DNA from: Bacilli bacterium
GTDB lineage: Bacteria > Bacillota_I > Bacilli_A > RF39 > UBA660
DNA length: 64,000 nucleotides
NCBI GenBank assembly: GCA_016283935.1
Contig: JAEENX010000013.1
Span: 161,759 to 225,758, forward strand
Reading direction: 5' to 3'
Positions 56,848 through 64,000 of this stretch are shown here, piece after piece. The stretch's first letter is position 1. Every line of letters begins with the position of its first letter. Made by a program: the position numbers and the translations under genes. Below the pieces are notes generated by a model. The model saw only the letters and a program-made list of their open reading frames with translations, was not told the DNA's origin and did no database searches.

Positions 56848-57195
56848 ATGAAAAAAATGTATGCAGCTTGGATATTTATTATAGGTGGATTATTATTATC
56901 ATTAGTTTTTATAGGATTAAATATCAATCGTGAAAATAAAGAATATCGTGCTTTAGAAAATGATATGGTAGAAGCAGCTCAAAAATATATTATTAATAAT
57001 TCTGTGGAATTAGCTAATGGTGAATCAATTAAACTACAAGATGATATTCTTTTGAGAAGTGAAGTATTAAAGTCTATGAAAACTAAAGACGATGAATGTA
57101 CTGGATATGTAAAAGTTAAAAATACAGGTTCAAAATTAGATGCAAAAGCATATATAAAATGTAAGGGATATACTTCTCAAGACTATATTGAGTAA
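56848..57195 (+). CDS. small membrane-anchored hypothetical protein
   Basis: N-terminal TM 'AWIFIIGGLLLSLVFIGL'; start MKKMYAAW behind AGGTGA. Confidence 0.7.
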   Translation: MKKMYAAWIFIIGGLLLSLVFIGLNINRENKEYRALENDMVEAAQKYIINNSVELANGESIKLQDDILLRSEVLKSMKTKDDECTGYVKVKNTGSKLDAKAYIKCKGYTSQDYIE

Positions 57196-57220
57196 AGATG
57201 TGAAAACACATCTTTTTTTA
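57195..57220 (+). terminator. intrinsic terminator
   Basis: AAGATGTG AAAA CACATCTTTTTTT. Confidence 0.8.
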
Positions 57221-57232
57221 TTGAAAAAATGC

Positions 57233-57261
57233 TTGACTCTAATTTACTAAAGTGTTATATT
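57233..57261 (+). promoter_or_regulatory. str operon promoter
   Basis: TTGACT-17-TATATT upstream of rpsL. Confidence 0.8.
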
Positions 57262-57280
57262 ATGTAAGTACTTAAAAAAG

Positions 57281-57308
57281 CGGTTCAGCCTAGGTTGAAC
57301 CATATTTT
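57281..57308 (+). promoter_or_regulatory. hairpin in rpsL leader (possible attenuator)
   Basis: GGTTCA GCCTAGGT TGAACC followed by ATATTTTT. Confidence 0.5.
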
Positions 57309-57356
57309 TAAAGGATTTTGATACACCAGGATGTGTGTACATAGAAAGGAAAACAT

Positions 57357-57767
57357 ATGACTACAATTAATCAATTAGTTAGAAAAGGTAGAAATAAAAA
57401 GACTACTAAATCAAAAAGTCCAGTTTTAAACTTTGGTTATAACTCAATGGATAAGAAAGCTACTGATACAAACCATCCACAAATGCGTGGTGTTTGTACA
57501 AGAGTAGGTACAAAAACTCCAAAGAAACCAAACTCTGCGTTAAGAAAATATGCCAGAGTTAAATTATCAAACGGTCGTGAAGTTGATACTTATATCCCAG
57601 GTGAAGGACATAACTTACAAGAACACAGTGTAGTATTAATCAGAGGAGGTCGTGTTAAAGACTTAATCGGTGTACGTTATCATGTAATTCGTGGTGCTTT
57701 AGATACTCAAGGTGTTAATGATCGTAAACAAGGTAGAAGTAAATACGGTGCTAAAAGACCTAAATAA
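57357..57767 (+). CDS. rpsL: ribosomal protein S12
   Basis: '[36 protein letters not shown]'. Confidence 0.97.
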   Translation: MTTINQLVRKGRNKKTTKSKSPVLNFGYNSMDKKATDTNHPQMRGVCTRVGTKTPKKPNSALRKYARVKLSNGREVDTYIPGEGHNLQEHSVVLIRGGRVKDLIGVRYHVIRGALDTQGVNDRKQGRSKYGAKRPK

Positions 57768-57804
57768 AAAAACAAAATAGAAAAAATATAAGGAGGAAAT
57801 TAGA

Positions 57805-58272
57805 ATGCGTAAAAGACGTGCTGAAAAACGTGACGTATTAGCAGATCCTATATATGAATCTAAAGTAGTTACTAGACTTATTAACACTATCATGAAAGAT
57901 GGAAAGAAAGGTACTGCTGAAAAGATCTTATATGGTGCATTTGATACAGTAAAGGAAAGAACTGGAAATAATCCAATTGAAGTTTTCGAAAAAGCAATGG
58001 AAAATATTAAACCAGCTCTTGAAGTTAAATCTCGTCGTGTTGGTGGATCTAACTTACAAGTTCCAATCGAAGTTAACGACGAAAGAAGTCAAGCATTAGC
58101 ATTAAGATGGTTAGTACAATATGCTAGACTAAGAAATGGTAAATCAATGGCTGATAATTTAGCCAATGAAATTATTGATGCTTCAAACGGTATCGGTGGA
58201 GCAGTTAAAAAACGTGAAGATACACATAGAATGGCAGAAGCTAATAAAGCATATGCTCATTTCAGATGGTAG
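57805..58272 (+). CDS. rpsG: ribosomal protein S7
   Basis: '[35 protein letters not shown]'. Confidence 0.97.
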   Translation: MRKRRAEKRDVLADPIYESKVVTRLINTIMKDGKKGTAEKILYGAFDTVKERTGNNPIEVFEKAMENIKPALEVKSRRVGGSNLQVPIEVNDERSQALALRWLVQYARLRNGKSMADNLANEIIDASNGIGGAVKKREDTHRMAEANKAYAHFRW

Positions 58273-58287
58273 GAAAGGGATATTGAT

Positions 58288-60360
58288 ATGGCAAGAGATA
58301 CATCAATTGAAAATTTAAGAAATATTGGTATTATGGCTCACATCGATGCTGGTAAAACTACTACAACTGAAAGAATTTTATTCCTTACAGGAATTACTCA
58401 TAAGATTGGTGAAACTCACGATGGTGAATCACAAATGGACTGGATGGCACAAGAAAAAGAAAGAGGTATAACTATTACTTCAGCTGCAACAACTTGCCAC
58501 TGGAATGGTTATAGACTTAATATCATTGATACTCCAGGACACGTAGACTTCACAATCGAAGTTCAAAGAAGTTTAAGAGTATTAGATGGCGCTATCGCAT
58601 TATTAGATGCAAACGCTGGTGTTGAACCACAAACTGAAACAGTTTGGGGACAAGCTAACGAATATAAAGTTCCAAGAATGATCTGTGCAAACAAGATGGG
58701 TAAAATTGGAGCTGACTTCTATATGTCATTACAAACTTGTAAAGACAGATTAGGAGCAAACGCTGAAGCAATCGAATTACCAATCGGTGCTGAAAGTGAT
58801 TTCAAAGGTATCGTTGACTTAGTTCAAATGAAAGCCTTCATGTTCAATTGCGATGAACAAGAAACTATGACAGAAGCTGAAATTCCAGCTGACATGGTTG
58901 ACAAAGCAAATGAATATAGAAATAAATTAATTGAAGCAGTTGCTGATTCTGATGAAGAATTAATGATGGCTTACTTAGATGGTGCTGAAATTTCAGTAGA
59001 ACAATTAAAGAAAGCAATCAGAAAAGCTACATTAGCTGTAGAATTCTTCCCAGTATTATGCTCAGACGCTTTAGCTAATAAAGGTATTAGACCTTTACTA
59101 GATGCAGTAGTAGATTATTTACCAGCTCCAACTGACGTTGAAGCTATTGAATGTACAGATAAGAATGGAAATGACGTTTTAAGACATCCATCTGATTCTG
59201 AACCATTCACTGCATTAGCATTCAAGATTATGACAGACCCATTCGTTGGACGTCTATCATTCTTCAGAGTATATTCTGGTAAATTATCTTCTGGTTCTTA
59301 TGTAATGAACTCTACTAAGGGTGAAAAAGAAAGAATCGGACGTATTTTACAAATGCATGCAAATGAAAGAAAAGAAATTACTGAAGTATTTGCAGGTGAA
59401 ATTGCTGCTGCTGTTGGTTTAAAGAATACTACTACAGCTGATACATTATGTGATGAAAAGAACATCTGTATCATGAAAGGTATGGAATTCCCAGAACCAG
59501 TTATTGATATAGCTATTGAACCAAAATCAAAAGCTGATCAAGACAAGATGGCAATCGCTATTCAAAAATTAGTAGAAGAAGATCCTACATTAAGAGTTAA
59601 GACTGATACTGAAACTGGTCAAACAATTCTTTCTGGTATGGGAGAACTTCACTTAGATATCATTATTGATAGATTAAAGAGAGAATTTGGTGTTGAATGT
59701 AATCAAGGTGCTCCACAAGTTGCTTACAGAGAAACAATTACTGTTGCTGGTGACTGTGAAGGTAAATACATCAAACAATCTGGTGGTCGTGGACAATACG
59801 GACATGTTTGGATCAATTTTGAACCAAATAAAGATGCTGACTATGAATTCGTTGATGCAGTAGTTGGTGGTGTAGTTCCAAGAGAATACATTCCAGTTGT
59901 TGATAAAGGATTACAAGAAGCAATGCAAGGTGGTATTTTAGCTGGTTATCCACTAGTTAATATCAAAGCTACATTACATGATGGATCATACCACGAAGTA
60001 GACTCATCAGAAATGGCATTCAAAGTTGCTGCTTCTATGGCATTAAAGGCTGCTAAAGACAAATGTCATGCTGTATTACTTGAGCCAATCATGAAGGTCG
60101 TTGTTGACGTACCTGATGAATATGTTGGTAACGTAATGGGTGACTTAACTTCTAGAAGAGGACGTCCACTTGGACAAGAATCTTTAGGAATTAAAACAAG
60201 AATTACTGCTACAGTTCCATTATCTGAAATGTTCGGATATGCTACTGATTTAAGAAGTAATTCACAAGGTAGAGGTACATTCCAAATGTTCAAAGATCAT
60301 TATGATGAAGTACCTAAATCAATCGCTGAAGAAATCATTAAGAAAAACAGCGCTAATTAA
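58288..60360 (+). CDS. fusA: elongation factor G
   Basis: '[21 protein letters not shown]', '[28 protein letters not shown]'. Confidence 0.97.
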   Translation: MARDTSIENLRNIGIMAHIDAGKTTTTERILFLTGITHKIGETHDGESQMDWMAQEKERGITITSAATTCHWNGYRLNIIDTPGHVDFTIEVQRSLRVLDGAIALLDANAGVEPQTETVWGQANEYKVPRMICANKMGKIGADFYMSLQTCKDRLGANAEAIELPIGAESDFKGIVDLVQMKAFMFNCDEQETMTEAEIPADMVDKANEYRNKLIEAVADSDEELMMAYLDGAEISVEQLKKAIRKATLAVEFFPVLCSDALANKGIRPLLDAVVDYLPAPTDVEAIECTDKNGNDVLRHPSDSEPFTALAFKIMTDPFVGRLSFFRVYSGKLSSGSYVMNSTKGEKERIGRILQMHANERKEITEVFAGEIAAAVGLKNTTTADTLCDEKNICIMKGMEFPEPVIDIAIEPKSKADQDKMAIAIQKLVEEDPTLRVKTDTETGQTILSGMGELHLDIIIDRLKREFGVECNQGAPQVAYRETITVAGDCEGKYIKQSGGRGQYGHVWINFEPNKDADYEFVDAVVGGVVPREYIPVVDKGLQEAMQGGILAGYPLVNIKATLHDGSYHEVDSSEMAFKVAASMALKAAKDKCHAVLLEPIMKVVVDVPDEYVGNVMGDLTSRRGRPLGQESLGIKTRITATVPLSEMFGYATDLRSNSQGRGTFQMFKDHYDEVPKSIAEEIIKKNSAN

Positions 60361-60447
60361 GAATAATACTTGATTTTAAATCGAGGATTAGATAAAATAG
60401 ATTTGTTATAAAAATTAACAAGAAAAAAAGGAAAGAGGAAAATATTT

Positions 60448-61623
60448 ATGGCAAGAGAAAAATTTGACCGTAGTAAACCACATGTTAACATTGGTACAAT
60501 TGGACATGTTGACCATGGTAAAACTACATTAACTGCTGCTATCTCTAAATTATTCTCAAAGGGAACAGAAGTTAAAGATTATTCACAAATCGATAGTGCT
60601 CCAGAAGAACAAGCAAGAGGTATTACAATTAATACTGCTCATATCGAATATGAAACTGAAAACAGACACTATGCACACGTAGACTGCCCAGGACACGCTG
60701 ACTATGTTAAAAACATGATCACTGGTGCTGCTCAAATGGACGGTGCTATCTTAGTAGTATCTGCTGCTGATGGTGTTATGCCACAAACTAGAGAACACAT
60801 CTTATTATCAAGACAAGTTGGTGTTCCAAAAATCGTTGTTTTCATGAACAAAACTGACCAAGTTGACGATCCAGAAATCTTAGACTTAGTTGAAATGGAA
60901 ATTAGAGAATTATTAGGAGAATATGGATTCGATGCTGAATGCCCAATCATTAGAGGTTCTGCATTAAAGGCTATCGAAGGAGATCCTACTGAAGAACAAC
61001 ATATCAGAGACTTAATGGCTGCTGTTGATACTTATATTGACGCTCCTGCAAGAGAAACTGATAAAGACTTCTTAATGTCAATTGAAGACGTATTCACTAT
61101 TTCAGGACGTGGTACAGTTGTTACTGGACGTGTTGAACGTGGTGTATTAAAATTAAATGACGAAGTTGAAATCGTTGGTTTAAGAGATACTCAAAAATCA
61201 GTAGTTACTGGTATCGAAATGTTTAGAAAGACTCTAGACTATGCTGAAGCTGGTGACAACGCTGGTGTATTATTAAGAGGTATCGGACGTGAAGATGTTG
61301 AAAGAGGACAAGTTTTAGCTAAACCTGGAACAGTTACTCCACATAAGAAATTTAAAGCATCTTGCTACGTATTAACTAAAGAAGAAGGTGGACGTCATAC
61401 TCCATTCTTCACAAACTACAGACCACAATTCTATTTCAGAACTACAGACGTTACTGGTGTTATTAACTTACCAGCTGGCGTTGAAATGGTAATGCCTGGT
61501 GATAACGTTGAATTCGACGTTGAACTTATTACTCCAGTAGCTCTTGAAAAAGGAACTAGATTCGCTATCCGTGAAGGTGGTAGAACAGTTGGTTCTGGTG
61601 TTGTTTCAGAAATTACTGACTAA
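60448..61623 (+). CDS. tuf: elongation factor Tu
   Basis: '[21 protein letters not shown]', '[26 protein letters not shown]'. Confidence 0.98.
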   Translation: MAREKFDRSKPHVNIGTIGHVDHGKTTLTAAISKLFSKGTEVKDYSQIDSAPEEQARGITINTAHIEYETENRHYAHVDCPGHADYVKNMITGAAQMDGAILVVSAADGVMPQTREHILLSRQVGVPKIVVFMNKTDQVDDPEILDLVEMEIRELLGEYGFDAECPIIRGSALKAIEGDPTEEQHIRDLMAAVDTYIDAPARETDKDFLMSIEDVFTISGRGTVVTGRVERGVLKLNDEVEIVGLRDTQKSVVTGIEMFRKTLDYAEAGDNAGVLLRGIGREDVERGQVLAKPGTVTPHKKFKASCYVLTKEEGGRHTPFFTNYRPQFYFRTTDVTGVINLPAGVEMVMPGDNVEFDVELITPVALEKGTRFAIREGGRTVGSGVVSEITD

Positions 61624-61641
61624 TTTAAGTTAATAAGTATT

Positions 61642-61670
61642 AAAAACTCTACATTTGTAGAGTTTTTTTA
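61642..61670 (+). terminator. terminator after tuf
   Basis: AAAACTCTACA TTT GTAGAGTTTTTTT. Confidence 0.85.
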
Positions 61671-61706
61671 TGTTTAAAATGCTATAATTATAATAGGTGA
61701 ATAGTT

Positions 61707-62588
61707 ATGGTAGACAAAGCAATTGAAGCTGTAACTAAGAAACATAGATTAAAAAGGGTATTATTCATGGTAGTTGGTGCATTTATAATGGGTTATTGTT
61801 ACAATGCATTTATCTTACCTAACCACTTAGTTTATGGTGGATTATCCGGATTTGCTATATTCTTAGAAGCTATTACAGGAATAAAAGCTACTTTAATTTT
61901 AAATGTTGGTACATATGCTTTATTAGTTGTATCATTACTTGTTGTTGGATGGAAAAGAACATCATATGGATTAATAGGATTCTTTGCATATACTATGGCA
62001 ATAAATATAACTGCTCCATTTGCTGATTCATTTCACTTAACATGCGATTCCTTTCTACTAAAAGTAATATTAGTTGCAGGTTTCGAAGGAATTGGTATGG
62101 GTCTTGTTTATAAAGCTGGATTTAATACAGCAGGATCAGATACAATTATTGATATATTTTCGCATTTCTTTAAAAAACCAATTACTAATATAAGTACAAT
62201 AATAAATGGAATAATAATTGCATGTGGTTTTTCTCAATTTGGATTAAGTTCATCAGTATATGCGTTTATATATTTATTAACAATTAATTTAGTTGCAGAT
62301 TATGTATTATTAGGTAATAGACAACATAGATTATGTTTTATTTCAGGACATCATTTAAAAGATATGGAAGAATATATTGCTAAAGATATGAACATGGGAT
62401 ATACCCTTATTAATAGTACAAATGGAATTGGTTTTTTAAATAGACCAATTATCATGGTTGTATTGCCATCAGATAGATTCGGTATATTAAAAAATAAAAT
62501 TAGATCAATTGATAAACATGCTCATATTATTGCAGCAGAATGTTATACAATTGAAGGTGGTAAAACTAATCATTTATTAAGAGTTTAA
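61707..62588 (+). CDS. YitT-family membrane protein
   Basis: 'GGLSGFAIFLEAITGIKATLILN', 'GVNTAGSDTII'-like 'GFNTAGSDTIIDI', C-terminal DUF2179-like region. Confidence 0.88.
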   Translation: MVDKAIEAVTKKHRLKRVLFMVVGAFIMGYCYNAFILPNHLVYGGLSGFAIFLEAITGIKATLILNVGTYALLVVSLLVVGWKRTSYGLIGFFAYTMAINITAPFADSFHLTCDSFLLKVILVAGFEGIGMGLVYKAGFNTAGSDTIIDIFSHFFKKPITNISTIINGIIIACGFSQFGLSSSVYAFIYLLTINLVADYVLLGNRQHRLCFISGHHLKDMEEYIAKDMNMGYTLINSTNGIGFLNRPIIMVVLPSDRFGILKNKIRSIDKHAHIIAAECYTIEGGKTNHLLRV

Positions 62589-62610
62589 AGGAAGATTTTC
62601 TTCCTTTTTT
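62589..62610 (+). terminator. intrinsic terminator
   Basis: GGAAGA TTT TCTTCC TTTTTT. Confidence 0.75.
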
Positions 62611-62658
62611 AGTTAAAAAATATAGAATATATGATATAATTTGATATAGGTGAGAGAT

Positions 62659-63759
62659 ATGAACAATGATGTTGTAGAAACTTTAGAACCAACTACTAAT
62701 GTAAAAACAGTAGTTATTAATACAAATGGAGCAAATGCGGTTGTAACTGCAAGAGATGCGCAAGTTCAACAAGTAAATACAGCTACAACTATATCTCCAG
62801 TTGCTCAATCAGCAAATGTTGTACCAACAACACAAAATACTGATGTACCATCTATGATCGATATGTATGGAGAAATTATTACAGATAAACATTATATAAC
62901 AAATCCAGCAATTGCAAGAGATCAAGAAATAAATCAAATGATTTTAACATTAATTACACCAGATAAAAGTGCACTTTTAGTTGGTAAACCTGGTATAGGT
63001 AAAACAGCATTAGTTGAAGGATTAGCATATAGAATTAATACAAATGCAGTTCCAGAAGCTATTAAAGGTTGGAGAATTATTAAGATAAATATTCCAGCTT
63101 TATTAGGTAAGATAAATGTAAATGGAACTGAAGTATCTAAATTACAATTATTAATTAATGAAATAGATAAAGTTGAAAAAACAATCTTATTCATCGATGA
63201 AGTTCATTTATTAGTTGCTAAGAATGGTGGAACAGTAGATTTGGATTTTGCTAACATGTTAAAACCATACTTAGACCGTGGGCGTATCTTAATGATTGGT
63301 GCTACAACATCTGAAGAATATGAATCATATATACTTCGTGATAGAGCCTTTGTTAGACGTTTCATTAAAATTGAAATAGCTGAATTACAAGGTGATGATG
63401 TAGTTAAAGTACTAATGGGAACAACTCCTAAATTTGAAAAACAAATGGGTGTTAAACTAGCTTATTCAGAATTCCAAAAAGAAGAAATATTTAAATGGTT
63501 AGTTGAACATACATCAGAGTATAAAAGAATATATGAAGTTCAAAACAGATATCCGGATATTTGTTTAACTATTATATCTTCAGCATTCTCATACGCAGTA
63601 TTTGAATCTTCGCCAGAAGTTAAATTAAAACATATTTATTTAGCTATGAAGAATACTAAAAATTTATATCCAGATGCTATAAAAAAAGCAATTGAGGACT
63701 TTAAAGTTAGATTTGCAAAAATGTTAATGGCTGACGGAATTGATCCAAATAAAATATAA
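62659..63759 (+). CDS. single AAA+ module protein related to ClpA/ClpC/ClpB D1
   Basis: 'LLVGKPGIGKTALVEGLAYRI', 'TILFIDEVHLLV', 'IGATTSEEYESYILRDRAFVRRF'; start ATG 62659. Confidence 0.88.
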   Translation: MNNDVVETLEPTTNVKTVVINTNGANAVVTARDAQVQQVNTATTISPVAQSANVVPTTQNTDVPSMIDMYGEIITDKHYITNPAIARDQEINQMILTLITPDKSALLVGKPGIGKTALVEGLAYRINTNAVPEAIKGWRIIKINIPALLGKINVNGTEVSKLQLLINEIDKVEKTILFIDEVHLLVAKNGGTVDLDFANMLKPYLDRGRILMIGATTSEEYESYILRDRAFVRRFIKIEIAELQGDDVVKVLMGTTPKFEKQMGVKLAYSEFQKEEIFKWLVEHTSEYKRIYEVQNRYPDICLTIISSAFSYAVFESSPEVKLKHIYLAMKNTKNLYPDAIKKAIEDFKVRFAKMLMADGIDPNKI

Positions 63760-63762
63760 CAA

Positions 63763-63788
63763 GATGTGGTATTTCACATCTTTTTTGA
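63763..63788 (+). terminator. intrinsic terminator
   Basis: AAGATGTG GTATTT CACATCTTTTTT. Confidence 0.75.
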
Positions 63789-63850
63789 TGTAAAAAAATA
63801 TATTTACTTATATATACTCCTATGTTATAGTATGCTCAGGAGGAGTTTAT

Positions 63851-64000
63851 ATGAAAGGAAAGATTTTATTTTTATTAGGTATACTATGTATGATTATTGC
63901 ACCAAATGTGTATGCAGAAGAAATTACTACCATTAGAATTAACGGTGTTGCTGAAGCTAATGGCAATTATTATGGAGGCGATTATCCATTATATGTAACT
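63851..64000 (+). CDS. N-terminus of a secreted protein, runs off window
   Basis: AGGAGGAG RBS; MKGKILFLLGILCMIIAPNVYAEEITT signal peptide; open to window end. Confidence 0.75.
   Translation, partial: MKGKILFLLGILCMIIAPNVYAEEITTIRINGVAEANGNYYGGDYPLYVT

Noticed and set aside
1-64000. CRISPR array, transposase, integrase or prophage
   Set aside because: No regularly spaced repeats and no recognisable recombinase, transposase or structural phage proteins in either strand's ORFs.

Overview
AT-rich bacterial chromosomal segment, consistent with a low-GC Firmicutes/Bacilli-type gut anaerobe (inference from rubrerythrin, L-LDH and the AddAB, TagO, CpsCD/PHP and sigH-secE-nusG gene sets). It reads in the standard code, with TGA used as a stop. 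I see no prophage, transposon or CRISPR array. From left to right: the pyrB 3' end and pyrI; a YgjV-like/acetyltransferase-like fusion and an LMW tyrosine phosphatase; a sigma-70 gene with two unknown genes; a tyrosine-kinase/phosphatase exopolysaccharide control module; LDH, RsmB-type methyltransferase and rubrerythrin; a UvrD-like/AddA/AddB cluster; VanY, Sir2 and MgtE; a three-gene operon of unknown helical proteins; DacA; a tRNA-Glu(CUC); a four-copy repeat protein; TagO; an ABC transporter; DusB; an XRE/DUF4097 pair; GDPD; UvrA; Lgt; MrnC-RlmB-SigH-SecE-NusG-L11-L1-L10-L7/L12; S12-S7-EF-G-EF-Tu; YitT; and a lone ClpA/C-type AAA+ protein. The most interesting observations are: (i) a secE promoter embedded inside a 13-bp terminator hairpin, and a second terminator that contains the downstream RBS; (ii) a 24-codon leader ORF overlapping the mgtE start; (iii) an in-frame transmembrane tail (or A8-tract-frameshifted small gene) just beyond the dacA stop; (iv) a three-gene operon with mTERF-like repeat character; (v) a four-copy 'LPxGxxGNxLALALExN' repeat protein; (vi) a tRNA-Glu(CUC) with an atypical T-loop; (vii) absence of rpoBC between rplL and rpsL, and a small HNH-like ORF between nusG and rplK. 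All calls come from reading the sequence; no database search was run.
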